A stretch of DNA of 64,000 nt from Gammaproteobacteria bacterium (lineage in GTDB: Bacteria > Pseudomonadota > Gammaproteobacteria > HTCC5015), in assembly GCA_016928055.1 (NCBI GenBank), contig JAFGLM010000019.1:1-64000 (forward strand), read 5' to 3'. Every line of letters starts with the position of its first letter. Positions within the stretch are counted from its first letter, which is position 1. The notes below the pieces were generated by a model. It was given only the letters and a program-made list of their open reading frames with translations, did no database searches and was not told the origin of the DNA. Positions 33,201 to 41,869 of this stretch are shown one piece after another. Both the position numbers and the translations under genes were made by a program.

Positions 33201-34866
33201 CATAGACCTCATCAATCAAACCGTCGAAATAACGTCCGGCAAAGTTCTGATCAGAACCAATTTGCATAGGATCGTTATTATTGATTAATGCTTCGTTATA
33301 TGTTGCCATGGCGCGCGCAGTACCGTTAATGAAAATAGTCTGGCTGGCTGATGTTTGCGAATAGACAATTGCAATGTGGTACCAACCGTTATTTGGAGCG
33401 GTGCCGTCATTGGCATCAAGCGCCGTACCGGTTGTTGTGATGGTGCGTGTTGCGCCACCGCTGCTTTGCCACCACCAGTTGATCTGACCGGTATTGGTTA
33501 AATGAAATTCATAGTTTTCATCTTTGGAAAGTATTGTCATCAGTGCGCCGGGTAGCGCATCCGGATTAATCCAGACCGCGACGGTTAGTTCATCACCGAT
33601 ATCCAGTAAGGCGTTGTCGGCGACTTCCAGATATTGATTGGTGCCATCGAAAACACCATAACGACAAGAACCTGGATCGCCCGCGATAGCAGGATTGGTG
33701 TTGGTGGTAAACGCGCCATTATTAGATTGGCCATTGAGGTTGTTGCCGCTTTCATCGGTAACTTCACCGGCAGTGCCATTCCAGACCGTCTCTTCCATTG
33801 AATATTGAGCAACGCTACCAACTGAGGTGGATGAAAGAAAACAGACATCGTCGATATGCCAGTAATCATAGTCTGTACCGCTGCCTGCTGCCAGATTGAA
33901 GCGCAATTGAAAATTAGCGTGTATTGCATCTGCTGCCAGGGTATAGCTGCGTGAAAAAGTTTCACCCTGCGTACCATCCCCGGGAAAGGTTTCCAAGGTG
34001 ATCCAGGTACCCACATTATTGAGATATTGAATCGTTAAGTCTTCACCGGCTTCCGGGTTTTCGCTGAAGGTATCATCACCACGTTGAACCCAAGCGGTTA
34101 TCTGTGCAGTGGTGGCGCCCGAGTAATCGATTGCGATCGACGTTGTGGTAACCGTATTCCAGCGCAAATACATGGATGAACTGGCAGAATTAAAAGTATA
34201 GGTGCCTATACCGGAATCGCCTGCGCCGGCCGTGGTCCAGTTGGTAAAGCCCGATTCGAAATTGTCGCAACCTCCAACGCCGAATGGGGGTGGTACAGCT
34301 ATTTCAGTCACAACCGTATCGTCGACATGCCAATAATCCCAGTCGACACCGCTGCCTCCCGCAAGTGAGAAGCGAATCCGAAATCCTGCGTGCAGGGCGT
34401 CGCCCGTCAAATAATACGTTCTGGGCAGGATTTCACCCGCGGTACCGCCGCCATCAAATGTTTCCAGTGTGACCCAGGTTCCAACGTTGTTGTAATACTC
34501 AACAGTCAGATTTTCACCAGCTTCCGGGTTCTCGCTGAATGCATCGTCTCCTCGTCGAATCCATACATCGAACTGCGCCGCTGGCACCGCAGTATTAATT
34601 GCATTACTGGTTGATGTTTCAGTATCCCAACGTATACGCATCGATGAGGTACCGGAATTAGCGGTTTCAGTTCCGATACTGGCATCGCCTGCGCCGGCGG
34701 CGGTCCAGTTGCCAAAGCCGCTTTCAAAATTGTCGTTGAAAAGGGTGTCACCTGGGGCGGCGAACGCTGGTCGCCAGCCGGTAAGAAATAGCAGTAACGT
34801 AACAATCAGCAGCAGACCGTTGCGAAATTCAGCTATCGGGTAAATTTTCTGACTGCGATTGAGCAT
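30250..34866 (-). CDS. mshQ: MshQ-like giant MSHA-associated surface protein (MAM-like, LamG-like and DUF6701 domains)
   Basis: A 1538-residue exported protein. ATG 34866 is chosen because AGGAG lies six bases upstream; a GTG at 34884 precedes it. Order: signal peptide (LLLIVTLLLFLTGWRPAFA); two tandem beta-sandwich repeats of about 150 residues (NFESGFGNWTAAGAGD and NFESGFTNWTTAGAGD, each ending DYWHVDD or DYWHIDD); two LamG/concanavalin-like domains (each opening with YSMEE or YAMDE and containing DGLIDEVY or NGLIDELRYY); then a long C-terminal DUF6701 region ending KATFGIFDINSRQIYTREVY, the hallmark of MshQ. It probably is displayed with the pilus or at the cell surface as an adhesin. In Vibrio it follows mshP directly; here it is inverted and 11.7 kb away. 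Confidence 0.85.
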   Translation of the reverse strand: MLNRSQKIYPIAEFRNGLLLIVTLLLFLTGWRPAFAAPGDTLFNDNFESGFGNWTAAGAGDASIGTETANSGTSSMRIRWDTETSTSNAINTAVPAAQFDVWIRRGDDAFSENPEAGENLTVEYYNNVGTWVTLETFDGGGTAGEILPRTYYLTGDALHAGFRIRFSLAGGSGVDWDYWHVDDTVVTEIAVPPPFGVGGCDNFESGFTNWTTAGAGDSGIGTYTFNSASSSMYLRWNTVTTTSIAIDYSGATTAQITAWVQRGDDTFSENPEAGEDLTIQYLNNVGTWITLETFPGDGTQGETFSRSYTLAADAIHANFQLRFNLAAGSGTDYDYWHIDDVCFLSSTSVGSVAQYSMEETVWNGTAGEVTDESGNNLNGQSNNGAFTTNTNPAIAGDPGSCRYGVFDGTNQYLEVADNALLDIGDELTVAVWINPDALPGALMTILSKDENYEFHLTNTGQINWWWQSSGGATRTITTTGTALDANDGTAPNNGWYHIAIVYSQTSASQTIFINGTARAMATYNEALINNNDPMQIGSDQNFAGRYFDGLIDEVYVYHQALTTGEITALMNTTRPCSSAAIYYAMDEAAWSGAGSVVDSSGNGIDGNPQGTVSTASTTPAISGSPGTCGYGVFPNNTAAGTIDAVDSTITPGATGAITFWYNSSLVWDNNQDRMLLDASANLGNNGADKHFVVGIFNNNGALRFELEDSGDTNSIAETGAQTFPAGTWVHIGITWDLGNNLIEVYLNGSLSASSNTNLNGTPGNWNSLYIGDNRDTNVGGGAYTGNSANGLIDELRYYNTAISAGRVAIDMAETHSCASTDHFNISHDGTAVTCQAEPITIEAHLSDHTIDATYTGTINLNTSTNHGDWTVITGTNAINNGVADDGAATYLFDALDLGTVVLGLKNTHAETLNINVSDGVISELTGSAEDANLVFAESGFQFLADTVASNIGNQIGGKPSNVAPGNQTLELQAIRTSPVSGQCEAALQGNVNIELAFECRNPTSCTANQVNINGGTPTNIAGNALGPIGSWTNVGLDFGDATDTTATFVMNYPDVGQLQLYARYNMPLDDGSATPSGNYMLGNSNAFVVRPFGFYVNVTGNPAASEPGGSAFTQAGANFTVNSTAVLWDAADDSDNDGIPDGHEAADSDETNNTNLGNNTAALNYGQETTTEDIALSSTLDQPVGGTDPNLSGTTTITSFTNGAGNSAAVTHNEVGIIEIAANHADGNYLGVTGAIGKSGYVGRFVPDHFALSAGMISDRVTLSCAPAATFTYMEEDQRLEFTLTAQNVSNATTTNYRGAFAYLDMTAPANLNIGAIDTLAPTLLSTRITEVSSSGAWVNGVANPVFATVRLDRAAAVDGPYTDLNWGVAPVDSDNVQMGSYNLDVNNDTTNDHALIANNEVRFGRAFVESVSGSELLPLTLPVHLEYYSGSQFIRNTNDNCSTYNSTDLTFSNRVGLPANPAASGSGTFINGTFDPANPMTLNSSSNSGSIDATLTVLGYLQFDWDGDGNFDNNPAGKATFGIFDINSRQIYTREVY

Positions 34867-34961
34867 CTCGAGCTCCTGGGCCACGTATTCGACTAGAGTA
34901 CTCCTTATCCATACATTAGCGGCAAGGAGGTATCGGACTTGAATTGAGTCTAAATGCGGCT

Positions 34962-37088
34962 TTAGCGCAGCCAGCGGTGATATCTGGCCAGCCAGCTGAG
35001 TATATGATCAGGGGCATGAGCCCGTTTCCACTGGCCGGCGGCGTATTTATTGGCTTCGGCCAGAGTGGGGTAGATATGGATGGTGCCGAGGATTTTGTTA
35101 AGGCCGAGACCGTGTTTCATGGCCAAAATATACTCGGCAATCAGGTCACCGGCGTGTTCGCCGACAATCGTGACACCAAGGATTTTATCTTTGCCGGGCA
35201 CGGTCAGGACTTTAACCATTCCGTGGGCTTCGCTATCCGCGATGGCGCGATCCAGATCGTCAATGGCATAGGTGGTAACTTCGTATGCGACGTATTTCTC
35301 TTTGGCCTCTGTTTCATTCAATCCAACACGCGCAATTTCGGGCTCAGTAAAGGTAGCCCGGGGAATCGTAGAATAATCGACTTTAAATTTCTTAATGTGA
35401 CCAAATAGTGCATTGACTACGCAATACCAGGCTTGATGCGAGGCGGTGTGGGTAAATTGATAGGGACCGGCGACATCTCCGCAGGCGTATATGTTAGGAA
35501 ACTTTGTCTGCAAATATTCATTAACCGTTACGGTACCGTTTTGATTTAGAGGAATACCCAATTCTTCCAGCCCCAAGCCCTTGTTATTAGCGGCTCTGCC
35601 GACAGCGACCAATACCTGGTCAAATTCGACCGTTTCATTTTTGCCGGAATCCATATTTTCGCAGATCAAAAACGTCTGACCGTCGCTATGAAACGATTTG
35701 GCCTTATGCTTTACGAGTACGCGAATGCCTTCGTCAGTAAATCGTTTTTGAACCCATTCTGATATCTCCGGATCTTCACGCGCCAATAAACGCGGCAACA
35801 TTTCCACCTGTGTTACTTCGCTGCCTAAACGGGCAAATGCCTGGGCCAGCTCGCAACCGATCGGACCACCGCCCAATACCGCCAGTCGTTTAGGTTGCTC
35901 AGTCAAATTCCATAAATTATCGGAGGTGAGATACGCAATTTTTTCCAGACCCGGGATGGGTGGCACAAAGGGCCGGGCGCCCGCGGCAATAATGATATTG
36001 CGCGTGGTTAATATTTTGCCGTTTACTGCAACTTCATACGGAGACACTATTTTGGCTTCACCTTGAATGCAGTCAACACCGAGTTCGGTATAACGTTCAA
36101 TTGAATCATGTGGTTCGATTTTTTTTATCGTGTTGTGCACGCGTTGCATGATTTTTTCAAAATCAAATTCAGCTTTCGCATTTTTAAAACCAAATTCTTC
36201 AGCGCGTTGAATATGACTAAGATATTTGGCGGAACGCAACAATGCTTTGGAGGGTACGCAACCGGTATTTAAACAATCACCACCCATTTTATGTTTTTCA
36301 ATTAAAGAGACTTTGGCTTTGACTGCGGCAGCGATATAAGCTGAGACCAGTCCTGCCGAGCCCGCGCCGATAACCACCAGATTGCGATTAAATTTTTTGG
36401 GTTTTTTACAGGCCGAGTACACTTTCCTCGTATTCATCCAGGTAAGAATATTTTTGGCGATAATCGGGAAAGCACCCAGTAACGCAAACGCGCCGATCAG
36501 GCCCGGTGTAAAGATTCCCTTTAGTGATGAAATTTCAGCCAATTGTGTGCCGGCCAGTACATAAACAATCGTTCCGGGAAACATGCCGATCTGACTGACC
36601 CAAAAGAAAGTCCAGACGCGCATGCGTGTTAAGCCCATCATCAGGTTAATGGCAAAGAATGGGAAGATCGGAACCAGTCGCAGAGCAAACAGATAAAATG
36701 CCCCCTCCCGCTCGATGCCTTTATTGAATGTTCGCAACTGATCGGCAAACCGGGTTTGTATCGTGTCGTGAAACAGGTAACGCGATAACAGCAAAGCAAC
36801 TGTTGCACCGATGGTCGAAGCAAATGATACGACAACAGTGCCCAGTAGCAGCCCAAACAAAGCACCACCGGCAAGAGTCAATACTGCGGCAACCGGTGAA
36901 AAAGACAGGGCAATATAAACCACCATATAAATTGCAATTGTGATAATCGGATGGTCTAGATAGAAGTTTAAAAATTCATCCTGCCGTGCTTTCAGCCAGA
37001 CCAGATTAATTTGCTGGTGCAAATCAAAGTAAAAAAACAGGAATATCAGGAAAAGCGTAAGAAGCGCGGTTATAAACTTTTTATTCAT
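34962..37088 (-). CDS. Fusion of a TVP38/DedA-like membrane domain with a mercuric-reductase-type flavoprotein
   Basis: 708 residues. Residues about 1-220 form a SNARE-associated/TVP38 membrane domain with about five helices (ALSFSPVAAVLTLAGGALFG, then RLVPIFPFFAINLMMGLTRM). Residues about 235-700 are a pyridine nucleotide-disulfide oxidoreductase: FAD site VVIGAGSAGLVSAYIAA, redox pair in GGDCLNTGCVPSK, NAD(P) site LAVLGGGPIGCELAQAF, second FAD motif YACGDVAG, and dimerisation domain with IHIYPTLAEANKYAAG. There is no N-terminal metal-binding domain and no C-terminal Cys pair, so mercury reduction is not implied. Substrate unknown. It lies 11 bases after oxyR on the same strand, which suggests a peroxide-linked redox role. 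Confidence 0.85.
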   Translation of the reverse strand: MNKKFITALLTLFLIFLFFYFDLHQQINLVWLKARQDEFLNFYLDHPIITIAIYMVVYIALSFSPVAAVLTLAGGALFGLLLGTVVVSFASTIGATVALLLSRYLFHDTIQTRFADQLRTFNKGIEREGAFYLFALRLVPIFPFFAINLMMGLTRMRVWTFFWVSQIGMFPGTIVYVLAGTQLAEISSLKGIFTPGLIGAFALLGAFPIIAKNILTWMNTRKVYSACKKPKKFNRNLVVIGAGSAGLVSAYIAAAVKAKVSLIEKHKMGGDCLNTGCVPSKALLRSAKYLSHIQRAEEFGFKNAKAEFDFEKIMQRVHNTIKKIEPHDSIERYTELGVDCIQGEAKIVSPYEVAVNGKILTTRNIIIAAGARPFVPPIPGLEKIAYLTSDNLWNLTEQPKRLAVLGGGPIGCELAQAFARLGSEVTQVEMLPRLLAREDPEISEWVQKRFTDEGIRVLVKHKAKSFHSDGQTFLICENMDSGKNETVEFDQVLVAVGRAANNKGLGLEELGIPLNQNGTVTVNEYLQTKFPNIYACGDVAGPYQFTHTASHQAWYCVVNALFGHIKKFKVDYSTIPRATFTEPEIARVGLNETEAKEKYVAYEVTTYAIDDLDRAIADSEAHGMVKVLTVPGKDKILGVTIVGEHAGDLIAEYILAMKHGLGLNKILGTIHIYPTLAEANKYAAGQWKRAHAPDHILSWLARYHRWLR

Positions 37089-37099
37089 GAGGTGCTTGC

Positions 37100-38005
37100 T
37101 TAGATATTGGCTAATGCCGCATTGATGTTATCGCTGATTATTTTGCCCAGCGTTAACGAAAGTTGTTGGCGATAACCGCTACGCCGAATTGAAATCACAA
37201 TCGTGCGTGAAGGTCTTGGTTCAACAAAGGGAATATACCGGATAGTGTTGCTCGATCTGCCGCCATGTTCTATTGCTAACGCCGGTACTATCGTTATACC
37301 TGTGCCACTGGCCACCATTTGTCGCAGAGTTTCCATACTGGTAGCTCGAAACCCGTCAGCTTCTTCGGCGCCGACCTTGCGACATAAGTCCAGAGCCTGA
37401 TTACGCAGGCAATGTCCATCTTCCAACAGCAAAACTTCACTGCCTATTAAATCCTTTAGTTCCAGTTGTTTGTGTTTGGCAAGCTTGTGATCGGCTGGAA
37501 TAGCGGCGAAGAAAGGTTCTTCAAACAGCACAGTTGATTCGAGTGCCGGGTGATCGACCGGCAGAGCCAGCAGCGCGGCGTCCAGTTTGCCGGCCGGTAA
37601 TTTCTCAATTATTTGCGGCGTTTGTAATTCGTAAAGCAAAATCTTGAGTTTTGGAAATCGTTCCTGAATGGCAGTCATTACACGTGGTAATAGATATGGT
37701 GCCAGGGTCGCGATAACACCCAGACGCAGGGTGCCGGCTTCCGGATCTTTGTGCTGTAAGGCCAGCTCACGCATTTCATCCACTGAAAACAGAATGTGTT
37801 GTGCCTTGGCGACGATCTGTCGGCCAATATCGGTCAACATCACTTGTTTGTTAGTACGTTCAATCAGGGTTACACCGAGCTCTTCCTCAAGTTTCTTAAT
37901 CTGCGTACTTAAGGTGGGTTGGCTGACAAAGCAGGCGTCCGCTGCATTGCCGAAATGTTCAAATTCAGCAACCGCAACGAGGTAACTTAAATCGCGAAGA
38001 TTCAT
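37100..38005 (-). CDS. oxyR: OxyR, LysR-type peroxide sensor
   Basis: 301 residues. The N-terminal winged helix reads LRDLSYLVAVAEFEHFGNAA and ...VSQPTLSTQIKKLE. The peroxide-sensing cysteines are at positions 199 and 208 (GHCLRNQALDLC), the same numbers as in E. coli OxyR, so disulfide activation by hydrogen peroxide is expected. It is the first gene of a two-gene operon with the flavoprotein fusion downstream. Confidence 0.95.
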   Translation of the reverse strand: MNLRDLSYLVAVAEFEHFGNAADACFVSQPTLSTQIKKLEEELGVTLIERTNKQVMLTDIGRQIVAKAQHILFSVDEMRELALQHKDPEAGTLRLGVIATLAPYLLPRVMTAIQERFPKLKILLYELQTPQIIEKLPAGKLDAALLALPVDHPALESTVLFEEPFFAAIPADHKLAKHKQLELKDLIGSEVLLLEDGHCLRNQALDLCRKVGAEEADGFRATSMETLRQMVASGTGITIVPALAIEHGGRSSNTIRYIPFVEPRPSRTIVISIRRSGYRQQLSLTLGKIISDNINAALANI

Positions 38006-38401
38006 TCTTTATCCTGTTTAATACCGTTTGTATTTAAACACATAAAATGAGTTATCGATTAATCTTGCTGTACGGATCATGAGATAGATAAAAGACCAAT
38101 AGTTTCGCATATATGATATTGAATGACGGTTACATACGATAGCGACAAATCCGACTTTAGTCATCTATCTTGATCTCGAATTCTTACATTTGCAGGTTCG
38201 GATCGTTCGAAATGGTAATTTTTAATACAAAAATGAACATTTTGCTCTGGAATAGTGCGCAGAACTTCACAACCTTATGTAACATTAGCTAGAATTGAGT
38301 CGGTTTGCTGAATGTCCTTATGCAGTCTTTCATTACATGGAGGTTAAGGAGTTTGCATCCAGCGAAGCATGGACCGGGATAAGAACGAGGGCATGACCAA
38401 A
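38006..38401. other. Intergenic region between oxyR and the cold-shock gene
   Basis: About 395 bases, AT-rich. It must hold the divergent promoters of oxyR and the cold-shock gene. A 19-codon open frame (38337-38396) preceded the cold-shock start but has no ribosome site and is not called. A long untranslated leader is usual for cold-shock genes. No operator could be assigned. Confidence 0.4.
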
Positions 38402-38620
38402 ATGAGCGATACCGGGTTAGTTAAGTGGTTCAATAATGTAAAAGGTTTTGGATTTATCGAACCAAAAACCGGAGACGGAGATATATTTGTTCACTATTCG
38501 GAAATTCAAAGTGACGGCTATAAAACCTTAAGCCGGGGCCAGACCGTACAATTTGAAGTGCGGGATGGGCCTAAAGGCAAGCAGGCATTGAAAGTTATTC
38601 CAGTGACTGAGCAAGAATAG
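38402..38620 (+). CDS. Cold-shock domain protein (CspA family)
   Basis: A 72-residue single cold-shock domain that binds single-stranded RNA and DNA. Opening [18 protein letters not shown] contains RNP1 (KGFGFI); RNP2 is IFVHYS. Three in-frame starts exist (38369, 38393, 38402); 38402 gives the standard [10 protein letters not shown] beginning with GAGGG ten bases upstream, so it is preferred with moderate confidence. I cannot say which Csp paralogue it is. Confidence 0.9.
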   Translation: MSDTGLVKWFNNVKGFGFIEPKTGDGDIFVHYSEIQSDGYKTLSRGQTVQFEVRDGPKGKQALKVIPVTEQE

Positions 38621-38742
38621 GTGCTTTCGCTGTTGCTGAAAACCGGATAGGTGGATTATCAACGTTCCTGGTGTAAAGTGCGGTTGCTGAGATTTCGGCG
38701 TTCGTACACTGCGTAAAAAAACACTAACAATAAAGATGCGCA

Positions 38743-38768
38743 AACCGGATAGTTTTTACTATCCGGTT
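38743..38768. repeat. Perfect hairpin
   Basis: AACCGGATAGT (38743-38753) and ACTATCCGGTT (38758-38768) with loop TTTT. There is no T-run on either side, so it is not a standard terminator, though it could end the cold-shock transcript. A part copy (AACCGGATAG) lies near 38640. Confidence 0.7.
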
Positions 38769-38830
38769 CTGTTGCGCTCGACAAAAAAGGTCGGCCGGTT
38801 CCGATTCAATCGTAAAGAGGAAAATGCGCG

Positions 38831-39084
38831 TTGAGTGATAGTATCTATTTTTCGCATGGCAAGGATAGTCAGCCCTGGGGTACAAAAATCCAGAATCAAC
38901 GATAATAGAAGTTGTGCACGGCTGGCGGGATGAAATGGTACCGGCTGAAAATGCAGTGCGTTTCGCACGCAAATACAATGCGACTTTGCATATGTTCGAT
39001 GGCGATCATCGCTTGCTGGAACAGTTGTCTGAGATTAAAGAATTGTTCAGGTTGTTTTTGTTGCGGCTTCAAAATCAATCATAG
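38831..39084 (+). pseudogene. Remnant of an alpha/beta hydrolase with the middle deleted and a frameshift
   Basis: From TTG 38831 (AAGAGG ten bases upstream) the frame reads MSDSIYFSHGKDSQPWGTKI, like the N-terminus of a family of about 200-residue alpha/beta hydrolases (SHGKxSxPWGxKI). The continuation is in another frame from about 38880: NPESTIIEVVHGWRDEMVP with AENAVRFARKY and TLHMFDGDHRLL, the family's C-terminus with catalytic Asp and His. About 120 residues with the nucleophile Ser are gone. The tail runs into the convergent methyltransferase gene (38 bases of overlap). Confidence 0.75.
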
Positions 39085-39628
39085 CCTGTTTTCGAACCGG
39101 TCCCCAACGATAACCACTTAAGTTACCATCGCTACGTACAACACGATGACAGGGAATCAGGTAGGCAATGGGGTTACTTGCTATTGCCTGTGCAACAGCG
39201 CGACTGGCTTGTGGCTTGCCGATGAACTCCGCTATTTTTTTATAGGTGCTGAGTTGACCGGAATGAATATTGAGTAACGCCCGCCAGACCTGTATTTGAA
39301 AATTGCTGCCTTCGGGTGTCAGCACAAAGCTTTCTTTCTTATCGGTTGAAAAAATCTTTTGGATAATTATGGAAATATCGTGATCACGATTAACAAACGT
39401 TGCATCTTTCCATTTTCGCCGTATCGAATTGTGAAATGAATCTATATTGTCTGATTCTAAAAACTCCAGCGCGCAGATACCGTAATTTGTTGTTGCCAGA
39501 CCGGCTGTGCCGAAAGGACTTTCGGCAACACCGTAATTAATTTCAATATCCTTGCCTGCGTTGCGATACTGCGCTGGCGTTACTGTTGATACCTTTATAT
39601 AGTGTTCATGCATTCGAGCATAACTCAA
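39047..39628 (-). CDS. Methylated-DNA--protein-cysteine methyltransferase, truncated Ada-like
   Basis: Repairs O6-methylguanine by moving the methyl to its own Cys. 193 residues. The methyltransferase domain has IQVWRALLNIHSGQLSTYKK and the active-site PCHRVVRSDGNLSGYRWG. Residues 1-60 (MHEHYIKVSTVTPAQYRN, DIEINYGVAESPFG) correspond to the end of an AraC-type DNA-binding domain plus linker as in E. coli Ada and its relatives, but the rest of that domain is missing: about 14 further matching codons upstream of the TTG start (WPGLVEL) run into a stop. The start may be TTG 39628 or ATG 39613. The enzyme is probably active for repair but not as a regulator. Confidence 0.85.
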   Translation of the reverse strand: MSYARMHEHYIKVSTVTPAQYRNAGKDIEINYGVAESPFGTAGLATTNYGICALEFLESDNIDSFHNSIRRKWKDATFVNRDHDISIIIQKIFSTDKKESFVLTPEGSNFQIQVWRALLNIHSGQLSTYKKIAEFIGKPQASRAVAQAIASNPIAYLIPCHRVVRSDGNLSGYRWGPVRKQAMIDFEAATKTT

Positions 39629-39665
39629 TTCAACCAGACCCGGCCATCCGTTTCTTGCTGAATCA

Positions 39666-40796
39666 TTAAGTGCTGGTCAACGGTCTTTGCTGCAGAGTCG
39701 CTGACAGTGTTTGAATGCGATCATCGCGCATTATTTCGATAGCCAGTTTGGTCCCCGGTGGTTGCGCGGTGATCATATTGATCATAGTGCGCATATCCAT
39801 AGTCGGTTGATTATTTATGGCCGTTATTACATCACCACGTTGCAGCCCGGCTTGATCAGCGGGCCCGTTTTGAAAAACATCAGTTACCAGTAAACCCGGT
39901 GTCTTAAGTTTTTGCAATATGTGAGTTGGAATTTCGCGTGCTTCAATACCTAACCAACCGCGTACTACCTGTCCATGCTGGATAATCTGTTCGAGTACCG
40001 TACTGACCATATCAACCGGAATCGCAAAGCCGATCCCATCCGAACCACCGCTTTTGCTGAAAATGGCACTGTTAATACCCACCAGTTGTCCAAGCGCATT
40101 AATCAATGCGCCACCGGAGTTGCCTGGATTAATAGCGGCATCGGTTTGAATGAAATTTTCAAAGGTGTTAACACCAAGACGATCGCGGCCGGTAGCGGAG
40201 ACGATGCCCATGGTTACCGTTTGGCCGACCCCAAAGGGATTACCGATGGCCAGTACTATGTCACCGACTCGAATCGAATCCGAGTGACCGACTGGAATAG
40301 GAGTCAGGTTTTCCAGTTCAATTTTCAAAATGGCCAGATCGGTTTCCGGATCGGCGCCGACTGCATGGGCCGGTGCATGACGCCCATCCTGCAACGAGAC
40401 ATGAATATCTTCGGCCTGATGTACAACATGGTAATTGGTCACAATGTAACCGTGTTTGCTGAAGATGACGCCGGAACCCAGGCCTTTTTGTATCTTGTTG
40501 CGTGAAAGATTGCGGCCCTGATTAAAAAACTGTTCCAGTAAGGAATTACCCTGTCTGACTTTGACCGTTCTCGCTGTATAAATATTGACGACAGATGGGG
40601 CCGCGCGGCTAACCGCATCGGCATAGGAGACCGGGCCCGTTTGAGGCTGTTGCCCTGCCTCCCGGTTTATCGCCTGAGCCGCAACATTACGGGTTGTAAT
40701 CTGTTGCTCGGAATCCGGCAGCATAAACCAGAGAATAATCAGCGCAATCAGCAGGCCGACAGCGCCGGCTTTTAATACGAACGGTATTGATTTCAC
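39666..40796 (-). CDS. degS: DegS/AlgW-type periplasmic serine protease with one PDZ domain
   Basis: 376 residues. An N-terminal membrane anchor (AVGLLIALIILWFML) holds the protease on the periplasmic side. The triad is His in NYHVVHQAED, Asp in DPETDLAILKIE and Ser in NPGNSGGALIN. A single PDZ domain follows (RGWLGIEAREIPTHILQ to VITAINNQP). One PDZ plus an anchor is the DegS/AlgW layout, the site-1 protease that starts sigma-E release after outer-membrane stress; DegP/DegQ have two PDZ. It is divergent from nif3. Confidence 0.88.
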   Translation of the reverse strand: MKSIPFVLKAGAVGLLIALIILWFMLPDSEQQITTRNVAAQAINREAGQQPQTGPVSYADAVSRAAPSVVNIYTARTVKVRQGNSLLEQFFNQGRNLSRNKIQKGLGSGVIFSKHGYIVTNYHVVHQAEDIHVSLQDGRHAPAHAVGADPETDLAILKIELENLTPIPVGHSDSIRVGDIVLAIGNPFGVGQTVTMGIVSATGRDRLGVNTFENFIQTDAAINPGNSGGALINALGQLVGINSAIFSKSGGSDGIGFAIPVDMVSTVLEQIIQHGQVVRGWLGIEAREIPTHILQKLKTPGLLVTDVFQNGPADQAGLQRGDVITAINNQPTMDMRTMINMITAQPPGTKLAIEIMRDDRIQTLSATLQQRPLTST

Positions 40797-40933
40797 AGAT
40801 TCTCTCCAACATTTCCGGCTCTGACTAGTTTACCTGATTGAGCCGTTTATCCCTATTCGATTGCCGGGTTTTCTACTAAGCGACGAACTCTGTTAAAGTC
40901 ACGGCTTAAACGTAATGGATTAAGGATTGGCAA

Positions 40934-41692
40934 ATGGTCGGTATTGATGAACTGGTCACTTACACCAATAGCTTACTGGATATCGAGCGCTTCGACGATT
41001 ACAGCCCGAACGGATTGCAGATTGAGGGTCGCGGCCAGGTGGTTACACTAGTCAGCGGTGTTACCGCCAATCAGAAATTGATCGATGCTGCGATTGCAGC
41101 CGATGCGGATGCCATTCTGGTACATCATGGGTATTTCTGGCGAGGTGAAAACCCGGTTTTAACGGGTATGCGCCGTCGTCGCATCAAGACCCTGCTGGAA
41201 AACGATATTAATTTGCTGGCTTACCATCTTCCTCTTGATGCCCATCCCCAATTTGGCAACAATGCTGCATTAGCGCGCGAACTGGATTTTCGTATCGATG
41301 GTGTTATGGATGAGGGGCCGGCCAAAGATATTCTTTACTATGGTCGCTTGCAGGAATCGTTATCTGCGCAAGAATTAGTACAGCAAGTCGCTGAACGACT
41401 CGGTTCGCAACCTTTACTCATTGAGGGTTCCGATCGTGAGATTGAATCGATTGCCTGGTGCAGTGGTGCAGCGCAGGGTTTTATCGAAGAGGCGGTCGCA
41501 CTGGGTGTTGATGCGTATCTCAGCGGTGAGATATCGGAACAGACCACACACATAGCGCGCGAGATGGGAATCCATTTTATTGCTGCCGGGCATCATGCAA
41601 CCGAACGCTATGGATCTGCCGAATTGGGCGAACATCTGGCCGAGCAGTTTGATCTTGAATTTCAGTTCATCGATATCGACAATCCGGTTTAA
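40934..41692 (+). CDS. Nif3-like dinuclear metal-centre protein (YbgI family)
   Basis: 252 residues with the family blocks DYSPNGLQIEG, DAILVHHGYFWRGE (metal-binding His pair), LLAYHLPLDAHPQFGNNA and the C-terminal HFIAAGHHATERYG. The family forms toroid hexamers with a two-metal site; a GTP cyclohydrolase-like role was suggested but is unproven. In many gammaproteobacteria this gene lies between degS/algW and petABC, as here. Confidence 0.9.
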   Translation: MVGIDELVTYTNSLLDIERFDDYSPNGLQIEGRGQVVTLVSGVTANQKLIDAAIAADADAILVHHGYFWRGENPVLTGMRRRRIKTLLENDINLLAYHLPLDAHPQFGNNAALARELDFRIDGVMDEGPAKDILYYGRLQESLSAQELVQQVAERLGSQPLLIEGSDREIESIAWCSGAAQGFIEEAVALGVDAYLSGEISEQTTHIAREMGIHFIAAGHHATERYGSAELGEHLAEQFDLEFQFIDIDNPV

Positions 41693-41869
41693 ACCACCAA
41701 ACGACATAAATCCAGAAAAATCAATGACATAAAAGGCACTGCTGGCCATATCCTGGCCAACACGTTAAAATCCGCGCCTCCACTATTTTCGCTGTAGAAC
41801 AGCGGCAAATAACTTAATGAGAGTCAAATCGATTTGGCGATCAGAAATAATGATATTCAGGAGATTCCC

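Noticed and set aside
38337-38396. 19-codon upstream frame overlapping the cold-shock gene
   Set aside because: No ribosome site before its ATG and overlaps alternative starts; likely part of the untranslated leader.
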